A stretch of 64,000 bases of DNA from Streptomyces sp. SW4 (lineage in GTDB: Bacteria; Actinomycetota; Actinomycetes; Streptomycetales; Streptomycetaceae): positions 3,531,001 to 3,595,000 of the forward strand of contig QKWM01000004.1 in NCBI GenBank assembly GCA_003248315.1, written 5' to 3'. Numbering within the stretch: position 1 is the first letter of the stretch; the number at the start of each line of letters is the position of its first letter. A model generated the notes under the pieces. That model saw only the letters and a program-made list of their open reading frames with translations. It did not search any database and was not told the DNA's origin. Below, in pieces: positions 1 through 9,031 of the stretch. Made by a program: the position numbers and the translations under genes.

Positions 1-302
1 TGGCCCTGCTTCTACGGCATCGACACCGGGCGCCCCGAGGAACTGCTCGCCGCCCGGCTGTCGATGACCGAGCTGGCCGGGCAACTGGACTGCGACAGCG
101 TGGCGTTCCTGTCGCTGGACCGGCTGCTCGAAGCCGCCGGAGGCGACCGCTCCGGCTACTGCACGGCCTGCCTGACCGGCCGCTACCCGACCGCCACGCC
201 CTCCGGAACCTTCCCGCGCCCGCCTGCGGCACGGCGTCGGGCACCGCCGCGCCCGGAGCCGGCACCACCACCGCCCTTGCGTCCCAAGGCACCGCCGAAT
301 GA
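1..302 (+). CDS. purF: Amidophosphoribosyltransferase (PurF) paralogue, C-terminal end only
   Basis: The window opens inside this gene, in frame from base 1. The translation begins WPCFYGIDTGRPEELLAAR and continues through CDSVAFLSLDRLLEA to GYCTACLTGRYP, the recognisable C-terminal pattern of PurF, which makes 5-phosphoribosylamine from PRPP and glutamine. The tail after about base 213 changes frame. With one base restored it becomes Ala/Thr/Gly-rich and stops at TGA 300-302, 14 bases before the next start. From memory, the tail does not look like that of the housekeeping Streptomyces PurF, and the downstream context (a lipid cluster) also argues for a paralogue. The N-terminal glutaminase half lies outside the window, so activity cannot be judged. 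Confidence 0.8.
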   Translation, partial: ALLLRHRHRAPRGTARRPAVDDRAGRATGLRQRGVPVAGPAARSRRRRPLRLLHGLPDRPLPDRHALRNLPAPACGTASGTAAPGAGTTTALASQGTAE

Positions 303-316
303 GGAGAACCCCAGCA

Positions 317-2122
317 GTGAACACGCCAACCAAGGCGACCGCCACCCGCGCGCCGGCCGAGGCGCACACCGGCCGGGACGCCCGCACCGTCGTCGAAGCC
401 CTCATCGCCCGCGCCCAGGGCCCGGACGCCGACCGCGTCCTGGTCACCGCCCTCGACGCGGACGGCGAGGTGGCCGAGACCCTCACCCCCGTCGAACTCG
501 ACCGGCAGGCCCGCGTGCTCGCCACCGTGCTGCGCCGCACCGGCCGCCCCGGCGACCGGGTGATCGTCCCCGCGCTGCCCGGGCTGGAGTTCCACATCGG
601 CTTCCTGGGCTGCCTGTACGCCGGCATGATCGCCGTACCGGTGCCCGCCTTCCGCGCCGCCGCCCGGACCAGCACCACCTCCCGCGCCGAGCGGCTCGCC
701 GCGATCTGCGGCGACTGCACCCCGTGCGCCGTCCTCGTCTCCACGCAGCAGGACGCCGAGGACGCCGGCGAGGACCTGGCACCCGGGGTGCACTGGGTCG
801 CCGTACGCCGCCCGGAGGACGAGCCGGCGGACTCCGCCCTGCCCGACCCGCTGGCGCTCGACCCGGAGACCACCGCGCTGCTCCAGTACACCTCCGGGTC
901 CACCGGCGACCCGCGGGGCGTCGTCGTCCGCCACGGCAACCTGGTCGCCAACCAGGCGGCGATGCGCGACCGCTGCGAGGTGGAACCGACCACCACCATC
1001 GTCAGCTGGCTGCCCTTCTTCCACGACATGGGCCTGTGCACGGCGGTCGTCCTGCCCCTGGTGTCCGACGCCACGACCGTGACCATGGAACCGGCCACCT
1101 TCGTCCGCAACCCGCGGGTGTGGCTGCGGGCCATCTCCGTCGAGGACGACGTCTTCACCGCCGCCCCCGACTTCGCGTACGACATCTGCGTCAACCGGAT
1201 CCCGGCGGACGAACGCGCCGCGATCGACCTGGCCTCGTGGCGCGTCGCGGTCAACGGCTCCGAGCCGGTCCGCGCCGCCACCCAGCGCCGGTTCGCCGAG
1301 GCGTTCCGGACGAGCTACTTCCGCGAGGAGGTCTTCTCGCCCGGCTTCGGCCTGGCCGAGTGCACCCTCGCGGTGAGCGTGAGCCCCTCCCTGGTCCCCA
1401 CCGTCGTCGGGCTCTACGACCGTGAGGCGCTCGCCGAGGGCAAGGCGGTGACGACCACGGTCGCGGCCGAGGGCGTCGAACTCGTCGGCTGCGGACCGGT
1501 CGTCGACGGCGTACGCGTCGCCATCGTCGACCCGGAGACGCACCGGCCGCTCGCCGACCGGGTCATCGGCGAGATCTGGGTCGACTCCCCGGGCAACTGC
1601 GGCGGCTACTGGCGCCGCGAGGAGGAGTCGGCCGGCATCTTCGCCGCCCGCCTCGCCGGCACGGACGGCGACGACGACCGGACCTACGTCCGCACCGGCG
1701 ACCTCGGGTTCGTCGACGACGGCGAGCTGTTCATCACGGGCCGCATCAAGGACGTGCTGATCATCGGCGGGGAGAACTACTTCCCGCAGGACGCCGAGGC
1801 CGTGGCCCTGGACGCGCACCCCGCCTTCGCCCGGCAGCGGGCCGCCGCCTGGCCGCTGAGCGAGGACGACAAGGGCGTGGCCGTGGTCGTGGAGACCATC
1901 GAGCGCGACCCGCGGACGCTGGCCGCCGCCGTACGGGCGGCCGGTATCGCCGTGGCCAGGGTCCTGCCCACCGCGGTCAGCGTCTACGCCGTTCCGCGCA
2001 ACAAGGTGCCCCGCACCACCAGCGGCAAGATCCGCCGCCGGGCCTGCGCCGAGCAGGTGACCTCCGGCCGGCTCCAGCCCCTGGCCCAGTGGTCCAGCCG
2101 GCGCGCGGGCGGTGCGGCATGA
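317..2122 (+). CDS. Fatty acyl-AMP ligase (FAAL)
   Basis: An ANL-superfamily enzyme of 601 residues that would activate a fatty acid as acyl-adenylate and load it onto the adjacent carrier protein. The P-loop is YTSGSTGDPRG at residues 191-201. SWLPFFHDMG and FGLAECTLA follow, then the RTGDLGF / TGRIKDVLIIGGENYFPQDAE block. The 'HDMG' and 'YFPQD' signatures are typical of long-chain FAALs rather than CoA ligases. The GTG at 317 is chosen because GAGGAG lies ten bases upstream and PurF ends at 302; an in-frame start at 299 would overlap purF. The stop overlaps the ACP start (ATGA), so the two are translationally coupled. The reading frame is intact. Confidence 0.9.
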   Translation: MNTPTKATATRAPAEAHTGRDARTVVEALIARAQGPDADRVLVTALDADGEVAETLTPVELDRQARVLATVLRRTGRPGDRVIVPALPGLEFHIGFLGCLYAGMIAVPVPAFRAAARTSTTSRAERLAAICGDCTPCAVLVSTQQDAEDAGEDLAPGVHWVAVRRPEDEPADSALPDPLALDPETTALLQYTSGSTGDPRGVVVRHGNLVANQAAMRDRCEVEPTTTIVSWLPFFHDMGLCTAVVLPLVSDATTVTMEPATFVRNPRVWLRAISVEDDVFTAAPDFAYDICVNRIPADERAAIDLASWRVAVNGSEPVRAATQRRFAEAFRTSYFREEVFSPGFGLAECTLAVSVSPSLVPTVVGLYDREALAEGKAVTTTVAAEGVELVGCGPVVDGVRVAIVDPETHRPLADRVIGEIWVDSPGNCGGYWRREEESAGIFAARLAGTDGDDDRTYVRTGDLGFVDDGELFITGRIKDVLIIGGENYFPQDAEAVALDAHPAFARQRAAAWPLSEDDKGVAVVVETIERDPRTLAAAVRAAGIAVARVLPTAVSVYAVPRNKVPRTTSGKIRRRACAEQVTSGRLQPLAQWSSRRAGGAA

Positions 2123-2415
2123 GCACCGGACAGGACGTCACCCCGGCGCAGGTCCCGCTCGACCGGGAGGCGGTGACGGAACGGCTGCGGCTGCTGCTGG
2201 CCGAGCTGCTGGAGATGGAGCCCTCGGACTTCGACGACGAGGTGCCCCTGAGCGCCTTCGGCATCGACTCCATGACCAGCTTCGCCGTGATCTCCGACGT
2301 GGAGAAGTGGTGCGGCGCACGGTTGGGCGGCGCGGGTGCGCTGGGCAGCCTGACGATGACCGAAGTGGCAGAAGAGGTCGTGGCCCTGCTGCGACCGCAT
2401 CCCGAAGGGAATTGA
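2119..2415 (+). CDS. Acyl carrier protein
   Basis: A small acidic protein of 98 residues with the carrier-protein motif FGIDSMTS. Ser51 is the expected phosphopantetheine attachment site, followed by the helix VISDVEKWCG. It starts on the ATGA that ends the FAAL, so the FAAL most likely charges this ACP. The ACP-bound chain would then be the substrate for the P450s and the KAS III-like enzyme downstream. It is a free-standing type II carrier with no fused domains. Confidence 0.88.
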   Translation: MSTGQDVTPAQVPLDREAVTERLRLLLAELLEMEPSDFDDEVPLSAFGIDSMTSFAVISDVEKWCGARLGGAGALGSLTMTEVAEEVVALLRPHPEGN

Positions 2416-2419
2416 CAGC

Positions 2420-2731
2420 ATGGCACTCGACGCATTCGGGTTCCTCTTCACCGGACGCGGGCTCGACCCCGACCGCGACCGCACGGTGATCGAGCGGGAC
2501 GGGTTCCATGCCGTCATCGTGGGCATGGCCGACCCCGCGCAGGGCCCCGAGGTCGCCGCCGCCCTGGTGGACGAGGGCATCCAGCTCATCGAGCTGTGCG
2601 GCGGCTTCGGGCCCGTGTGGACGGCCAGGGTCATCGAGGCCACCAAGTCCCGGGTGCCGGTGGGCTCGGTCGGGTACGGGCCCGAGTCGATCGACGGCAT
2701 GGCCGCGCTCTTCCCGCCGCAGGGCGGCTGA
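2420..2731 (+). CDS. DUF6506 family protein
   Basis: A 103-residue protein with intact frame, starting four bases after the ACP stop. It begins MALDAFGFLFTG and contains VIVGMADPAQGPEVAAALV, ELCGGFGP and SVGYGPESIDGM. These match my memory of the DUF6506 family of small soluble proteins with no established function. Position within the FAAL-ACP-P450 run implies a role in the same pathway, perhaps as a small lyase/isomerase-like or binding protein, but nothing in the sequence identifies a catalytic residue. It has no signal peptide or membrane segment. Confidence 0.65.
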   Translation: MALDAFGFLFTGRGLDPDRDRTVIERDGFHAVIVGMADPAQGPEVAAALVDEGIQLIELCGGFGPVWTARVIEATKSRVPVGSVGYGPESIDGMAALFPPQGG

Positions 2732-3268
2732 ACCCACCGCAGGTCCGCCACCGGGGCGGTGCGCATCGGGCGCGCACACCTCTCCGCCCCGGGGGCGGCC
2801 GGCCCCGGCCGGTCATACGCCGGCCGTCACCTGGCTCCCGGGCCACCGCCCCGCCCCTGGGGGCCACCGTCCCGCCCTCCGGGCCGCCTGCCCAGGCGCC
2901 CCGGGCCGACGACCCGGCCGGTCCGCGCGACCACCGGCCGCTGGGGGCCACCATCAAGCCCGCGGGGGACCACCGGGCTCGGGCTCTGGGGCCACACACC
3001 AGGCTCCTGGGCCACAGGGCCCCTCGGTCACAGCCGGCCGCCCCCGGGCCACCAGACCGCCCCCCGGCTCCCACTCCCGGCCCCCGCCCCGCCCGGCGCG
3101 GACCGCCCCCGCGTACGGCCCCGCCGCCCGTACCGCCGGGTCGCCCCGCCGCCCGGTGCCCCGATCTCCTGCCGGGCCCCCTCCGTCGGCCTTCCCCCGG
3201 GTCCCGGAGGGAGCCCGGCAGGCCCTTCGCCGTGTCCGCAGCCCCGCGCAACGACGAGATGGATCACC
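2732..3268. other. GC-extreme non-coding stretch with recurring GGGCCAC(C) units
   Basis: About 540 bases between DUF6506 and the first P450, the only large gap in an otherwise tightly packed operon. Open frames cross it on both strands, but their translations are Pro/Arg/Gly-rich low-complexity strings without domain-like patterns, so I see no gene. The word GGGCCAC recurs at irregular 25-60 base spacing (for example CCCGGGCCACC, TGGGGGCCACC, CTGGGCCACA) between about 2835 and 3060. No promoter of -35/-10 type and no clean terminator hairpin were found. Confidence 0.55.
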
Positions 3269-4440
3269 ATGAACCGCGCCGAATTCCACGAACTGCGCGT
3301 GCTGGCAGCCAGCCGTCCCGCGCTGCCCTCCTGCTGCACGCGGGCCGGCTGGCCCGCCCCCTCAGGCGCGTCCCCCGCGTCGGCTGGGTCACCGCCGACG
3401 CGGCGACGGCGCGGTCCGTCCTCACCGACCCCGAGCACTTCACCGTGCTCGACCGCGGCGGCGTCGGCCGGCTGTGGGCCCAGCTCCTCGGCGACTGGGT
3501 CGACGACCTCTTCGACGGGGAGGGGCACCGCGCCCTGCGCACCGCGACCCGCGACCTCTTCGGCGAGACGGCCGCCCGCGCCCTGGTGGACCGCGTCATC
3601 GGCGCCAGACTGGCCGAGGCCCGGATCCGGCTCGCCTCCGGCCGGCCCGTCGACGTCGCCGCCCTCGGGCGGACGCTCGTCGGCCGCATCGTGACGGAAC
3701 TGCTGCGGGTCCCCGTGGCGGGCACCGACGACGCCGCGTACGAGAAGGTCTTCGCCACCGCCCGCGAACTGGCCGCCCTCTCCCTGGAGGCCGCCGGCGG
3801 CGCGGACCTGACCGCCGAGACCGTCGCCCGGGGCCGCCGGGTCGTCGCCCGCCTCACCGGGCACGTCGAGGACGAGTGGCGCACCGGCTCCGCCGAACAC
3901 CTCGTCGGCCGGTGCCGGGACGCCGGCCTGGACGCCCACCAGACCGCCGGGATGGCCGCCCTCGTCGGTGTCGCCGCGACCGAGACCGCGGCCAGCGCCA
4001 TCACCCGCACCGTCGCCCTCCTGCACGACACCGGCGACCAGCACCGGCTGCTCGCCTCCCCCGAGCTGGTACCGGACGCGGTCCGCGAAGGACTGCGCGT
4101 GACCGCCCCCGCTCCCGTCATCGGCAGGACCGTACGCGGTGACGTCCGCCTCGCCGGCCGCACGCTCAGGGCCGGAGAACGCATCACCCTGCTCAACTAC
4201 ACCGCCAACAGCCTCACCGGAGGCTTCCGTCTGGGCCGGCCGCCGGAACCGGCCAACCGGGAGCTGTGGTTCGGCGCCGGACGGCACCGCTGCCTCGGCT
4301 CCGCCATCGCCCAGGCGGAGATCGGCCGGACGCTGGAGACCCTGGCCGGCGTCGGACGGCCCTGGCGGATCGTCGAGCGACGCTACAGCCGCCGCGTGGT
4401 CATCCCCACGTACGAGCGGCTCACCGTGACACTCGTCTGA
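3269..4440 (+). CDS. Cytochrome P450 (first of two)
   Basis: Heme monooxygenase of about 390 residues. The heme-binding loop is WFGAGRHRCLG (near 4265-4297), with the axial Cys present. The I-helix region reads VGVAATETAAS, where ATET stands in for the usual AGxET. An EGLRVTAPAPVIGR segment fits the ExxR/substrate-proximal region. The ATG at 3269 (MNRAEFHELRVL) lacks a strong ribosome binding site. The frame changes near 3320 (one base missing), after which the protein reads ALLLHAGRLARPLRRVPRVG without interruption to the stop. It is shorter than many CYPs and lacks a long N-terminal region. P450s beside an FAAL/ACP pair often act on ACP-bound acyl chains; the substrate here is unknown. Confidence 0.85.
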
Positions 4441-4454
4441 CGGGAGACCAGCCC

Positions 4455-5460
4455 ATGCCCGCAATCCACGCCCGGCTCGCCGGTGTGGCCGTGCACCTGC
4501 CGGAGAACCTGCGCAGCGCGGCGGACACCGAGAGCCGTGTCGCCGCCGCCTCCGCCGGCTTTTGCCCCCGCCCGGACTCGTCCGGCGGCTCACCGGTGTC
4601 CGGCAGACCCATGTCATGCCCGACGACTGGCAGGCGTCCGACGTCGCCGCGGCCGCCGCGCGCAAGCTGCTCGCCGACACCGGCACCGACCCCGGCGACA
4701 TCGACCTGCTCCTGTTCGCCGCGGCCAGCCAGGACATGATCGAGCCGGCCACCTCGCACATGACCGCCGACCGGCTCGGCCTGCGCTGCCCCGCCTTCGA
4801 CGTGAAGAACGCCTGCAACAGCGTGCTCAACGCGCTGGAGACCGCGCACGCGCTCGTCGCGCAGGGCAGCTACCGCCGCATCCTGATCGCCTGCGGCGAG
4901 TCCCCCTCCCGGGCCGTGCGCTGGTCCGTGCCCGATCTGCGCGCCTACCTCACGTCGATCCCGGATACACCCTGTCCGACGCCGGTGCCGCGCTCCTGGT
5001 CGAGGCGTCCTGCGAACCGGGCGTCCTCGGCAGCGGGTTCACCGCCGACTCCTCCGCCTGGAGCGTCGGCACCCTGCCCTCCGGCGGCTCCGCCCACCCG
5101 AGGGCGAGGAGCACACCTACTTCCGGCTCGACGGAGTCGGCCTGCGCCGCGCCTTCGAGCGGCTCGGCCCCGAGGTGCTCGACGACACCCTGGACCGGCT
5201 CGGCCTCGGCTGGCACGACATGGCCGCCATCTGCGTCCACCAGGTGTCCGAGCCCTATCTGGTGCAGCTCGCCGACCGTTTCGGCCTGCCCCTCGACAAG
5301 ATCCCGTCACCATCACCGACCACGGCAACGCCGCCTCCGCGAGCCTGCCCCTCCAGCTCCTGCGGGCGCGCGAGAGCGGCAGGGCCGCCCCGGCGACCTG
5401 GTCGCCCTGGTCGGACTCGCCGGTGGCATCAGCATGGGAATGAGCGTGATCCGGCTGTGA
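4455..5460 (+). CDS. KAS III / OleA-like thiolase (five apparent frameshifts)
   Basis: A thiolase-fold condensing enzyme. It reads MPAIHARLAGVAVHLPE, then LVRRLTGVRQTHV, DLLLFAAASQD, and VKNACNSVLNALE with the active-site Cys, then CVHQVSEPYL (His) and TDHGNAASASLP (Asn). This gives the Cys-His-Asn triad of KAS III and OleA, where OleA joins two acyl-CoAs to a 2-alkyl-3-ketoacid. An OleC-like ligase and OleD-like reductase downstream favour the OleA reading. The coding path steps through frames 0-2-1-0-2-1, so five single bases are missing (near 4560, 4960, 5100, 5305 and 5390). With those restored the protein is full length (about 336 residues). The start lies 14 bases after the P450 stop, and the stop overlaps the next GTG. 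Confidence 0.82.
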
Positions 5461-6205
5461 ACCTCTGGGTGGTGGTCCCCGCGTACAACGAGGCCCACGG
5501 CATCACCGCGACGCTGGACGCGCTCGCGTCCCAGACCGACCGGGACTTCTCCCTCGTCGTCGTCGACAACGACTCGACGGACGGCACCGCCGACGTCGTC
5601 CGGTCGTTCCCCTTCCCCGCCGAGGTGGACGTGCACGTCGTCCACGAGACACGCAAGGGCACCGGCGCGGCGGCCGACACCGGCATGCGGTACGCCATCG
5701 CCCGCGGCGCCACGCACCTCGCCCGCACCGACGCCGACTGCCTGCCCGCGCCCGACTGGACCGCCCGCGTCCGGGCCGCCTTCCACTCCGGACTGCAGCT
5801 GGTCGCCGGGCGGTTGCGGCCCCGCACCGACGAGGCGCCGCTGTCCGTGCCGCGCCGCACCGCCCTCGTCGCCGCCACCGAGGCCGCCGCGCTCTTCGGC
5901 CGGTACCGGCCGGGCAACCGGGGCGACGGCTACCTCGGGCCGTACATCATGGCCCCCGGCTGCAACATGGCGATCACCGCCGGGCTGTACGAACGCGCCG
6001 GCGGCTTCCCCGCACCGCGATCGAGGAGGTCCACGAGGACCGCGCCCTGGTCAACGCGGTCCGGCTGCTGACGACGGCGTACGGCCTGCGCAGGGACGTA
6101 CGGGTGCGGGGCTCCGTCCGCCGGGTGCGCGCGTGGGGCCTGCGCCGGACCCTCGGCTGGTACGCGGACCACCGCTACCGTCCCGAGGCGGTGGACATCC
6201 GTTGA
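5457..6205 (+). CDS. Glycosyltransferase family 2
   Basis: GT-A fold transferase of about 250 residues. The N-terminus WVVVPAYNEAHGITATLDAL, the LVVVDNDSTDGT nucleotide-binding stretch and the TDADCLPAPDW (DxD) motif are classic GT2. MAPGCNMAI followed by IEEVHEDRALV supplies the acceptor/ED-type region. There is no membrane segment, so it is cytosolic. The GTG start at 5457 overlaps the thiolase stop. One base is missing near 6020. It sits in the middle of a lipid-modifying operon, so transfer of a sugar to a hydroxylated lipid is a fair guess; donor and acceptor cannot be read from sequence. Confidence 0.82.
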
Positions 6206-7386
6206 CCGCGCTCACCACCGTCCCGGACACCACCTGGCAGCGGTGGGAGCACCGGGTCCAGACCTCCGCCCACCCGGTGGCCTACCGGCTGCTGCGCGGC
6301 ATCGCCGCCCGCGCCCGGTCGTCCGCGTACCGCGCGTGGGGGTCGTCGTCAGCGACGCGGCGCTCGCCCGGGACGTCCTGTGCGACACCGCGCACTACAC
6401 CAAGACCGGGCCCGGCTCCCCCTCCGACCTGTGGACCCCCGTCCTCGGACCGGCCGTGCTGCTCAACATGGAGGGCCCCGACCACACCGCGCTGCGCCGC
6501 CGGCTCTCCGGCCTCTTCACCCCGGATACGTCACCGGGCTCTGCGACCGGGTGCTGGCGCAGCCGCTCGCGGACCTCACCGGGCGCCTCGCGGCGGGCGG
6601 GGAAGCCGACCTCGTCACCGTCGCCAAGTCCTGTGCCGGCGCCGCCATCTGCGCCATCACCGGCCTGCCCGCGGAACCCGGGCGGTTCGCCGCGGCCCAC
6701 GCGGACGCCTCGGAGGTGACCAGGGCGGTACGGCTGTGGCGCCACTCCCTGCCACCGCGGCACGTCCGGCGGGCACGCGAGGCGCTGGGACGCCTCACCG
6801 CCTCCGCCGTGGACGCCTACCGGCGCGGGGGCGACGACACCCTGCCCGGCAGGCTCCGGGCCTCGGGCTCACCGAGGAGGAGGCCCGCGGCGCGGTCGGC
6901 GCGTTCCTCCTCACCGGCACCGAGACCCTCGTGTCCTTCATCCCGCGGCTGATCGCGATCTGCCACGACACCGGCCTGCTCGACCGGCTCCGCGACGGCA
7001 CCGCCGACACCGCCACCGTCGTGGAGGAGGCCCTCCGGGTCACCGTCCCCTCGCCCGTGATGCTGCGCAGTGTCGCCCGGGCCACCGAGGTCGGCGGCGT
7101 ACCGGTGGCCCCCGGCGACCGGGTCGTCGTCGCGACCCTGCTGTGCGCCGCCGCGTACGGCGGATTCGACCCCGGCCGGCCGCACCCGCCGGAGCTGCGC
7201 CGGCTGTGGTTCGGCGCGGGTCCGCACTTCTGCATCGGCATGCCCCTGGCGATGGCGCAGATCCGGGCCGTGCTGGACGCGGTCCTGGCCGCCGGGCCGG
7301 TCGTGGTCGCCCGGCGCCGGACCGCCCGCCGGGTGCTGATCCCCGGATACGCCCGGCTCACCCTGACCCGACGGAGCGCGCCTTGA
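6202..7386 (+). CDS. Cytochrome P450 (second of two)
   Basis: Second P450 of the operon, about 394 residues. It shows FLLTGTETLVSF (I-helix with TGTET), EEALRVTVPSPVMLR (ExxR) and the heme loop WFGAGPHFCIGMPLAMAQ. Its layout resembles the first P450, including the short N-terminus and an RRVLIPGYARLTL ending that parallels RRVVIPTYERLTV there, so the pair may derive from a duplication. The start is taken as TTG 6202 overlapping the GT2 stop (TTGA). Three single-base losses (near 6300, 6527 and 6863) split the coding path over frames 1-0-2-1. Confidence 0.84.
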   Translation: MTALTTVPDTTWQRWEHRVQTSAHPVAYRLLRGIAARARSSAYRAWGSSSATRRSPGTSCATPRTTPRPGPAPPPTCGPPSSDRPCCSTWRAPTTPRCAAGSPASSPRIRHRALRPGAGAAARGPHRAPRGGRGSRPRHRRQVLCRRRHLRHHRPARGTRAVRRGPRGRLGGDQGGTAVAPLPATAARPAGTRGAGTPHRLRRGRLPARGRRHPARQAPGLGLTEEEARGAVGAFLLTGTETLVSFIPRLIAICHDTGLLDRLRDGTADTATVVEEALRVTVPSPVMLRSVARATEVGGVPVAPGDRVVVATLLCAAAYGGFDPGRPHPPELRRLWFGAGPHFCIGMPLAMAQIRAVLDAVLAAGPVVVARRRTARRVLIPGYARLTLTRRSAP

Positions 7387-9031
7387 CCGACATCCCGCAC
7401 CTGCCCGAGTCCGCCGGGACCGCCGAGTCCGCCGGGACCGCCGCTACGGGGGCACCGCCCTTCCCGCCGGACCACCGTTCCCGCCGGGACCGTCGACGTG
7501 CTCACCGCGCTGACGGAGAGCGCCCGGCGGCGCGGTGACGCCCCGGCACTGACCGGGCCCGGCGGCCCACCCTCGGTCACCGGCAGCTCGCCGACGCCGT
7601 CGGGGCCACCGCGCGGGGCTGCGCGAGGCCGGCATGGCACCGGGGGAGCGGGTCCTGTTCTCCGTGCGCCCGGGCCCGAGGGCGTGATCCTCGCCCTCGG
7701 CGTCATCGCGGCCGGCGCCACCGTCGTCTTCGTCGACCCCGGCGCCGGGCCCGGACTCTTCGCCGCGCGCCGGGAACTGGCCGCGCCCCGCTGGGCCGCC
7801 GCCGAGTCGCTGCTGTACGCCGCCGCCCGCTACGGCCGCCCGCTGGCCCGCCGCCGCGGGCTGCTGCTGCCCGACTACCACCGGCTCGGCCTGCGCCACA
7901 TCCACGCCGGGCGGTGGCTGCCCGGTGTGCCCGCGGGAGCACTGTCCGCCCGGCGGCTCGCCACCGGGCCGGCCGGCTCCTTCGCGCCGGAGCCCGCGCC
8001 CGGACAGGAGGCGCTCGTCGTCTTCACCTCGGGCACCACCAGCGCCCCCAAGGCCGTGGTGCACACCCGCGGTTCGCTCGGCGCCGGCCTCGCCGGCTGC
8101 GGCCACGCCCTGCGGATCGGCGCGGGCGACACCGTGCACACCGACCAGCTGATGATGGGCGTCCCCGCCCTCATCGCGGGCGCCCACTGGACCATGCCGC
8201 CCCACGGCTTCGCGCCCGCCGCCGACCCCGCCCGGTATGCCGCCGGACTGGGCGCGGCGACCCACACCTTCTGCGTGCCGGCCGACCTGCCCGCCGTGCT
8301 GGGTGCCGTCGAGCGGGGCGAGGCGGCCGTCCCCGCCTCCCTGCGGTACATGGTCCTCGGCGGCGCCCCGGTGCTGCCCGGGCTGCTCCGCCGCGCCGCC
8401 CGCGCGCTGCCGGACGTCACGTTCCTCGCCGTGTACGGCATGACCGAGATCCTGCCGGTCGCCGTCGCCACCGGCGAGGAGAAGCTCGCCACCGCGGGCC
8501 GGGCGACCTGCTCGGCACCCCGCTGCCCTCGGTGGCCGTCCGCACCGCCCCCGACGGCGAACTGCTGGTCTCCGGGCCGAACCTGTGCCGCGGCTACCTC
8601 GGCCGGCCGCCCATGGACGAGCACGCCACCGGAGACCTCGCCCGGCTGGAGGACGGCCGGCTGGTGCTGCACGGCCGCAAGAAGGACATGCTCATCCGGG
8701 GGCGCACCAACATCTATCCCGGGCTCCACGAACCGGCCATCGCCGCCCTGCCCGGCGTGGCCGAAGCGGTCATCGTCGGCGTCCCCGACGACTACGGCGA
8801 CGAGCGCGTCGTCCTCGCCCTGGTCCCCGAGGACCCCGGCGCCGCCCCGGACGCCCTCGCCGGCTCCGTCCGCGTCCGGCTCCCGTCGCTGCTCGACGCC
8901 GCCGCGCTCCCGACGACGTGGTGGTCCTGGACCGCGTCCCGGTCGCCGGCCGCTCCCGCAAACCGGACCGGGACGCGCTGCGCACCCTGCTGCGCTCCAC
9001 CGCCGCCCGGGGGACGGGGGCCGCCCGATGA
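7383..9031 (+). CDS. OleC-like AMP-dependent ligase (about seven apparent frameshifts)
   Basis: ANL-fold adenylating enzyme of about 550 residues. Motifs are VVFTSGTTSAPKAV (P-loop), VYGMTEILPV, HATGDLARLEDG and the hinge region LHGRKKDMLIRGRTNIYPG, followed by GRSRKPDRDAL near the C-terminus. Together with an OleA-like thiolase and OleD-like reductase it fits OleC, which closes a beta-hydroxy acid to a beta-lactone via the acyl-AMP. An ordinary acyl-CoA ligase is the alternative. The start is TTG 7383, overlapping the P450 stop. The first 30 codons contain a tandem 18-base repeat (near 7408-7441). The coding path needs about seven single-base restorations, mostly in G or C runs. Confidence 0.75.

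Noticed and set aside
7407..7441. Tandem 18-base repeat near the start of the OleC-like gene as a CRISPR or regulatory array
   Set aside because: Only two copies, no spacers, in a coding region with Ala/Gly/Thr-rich translation.
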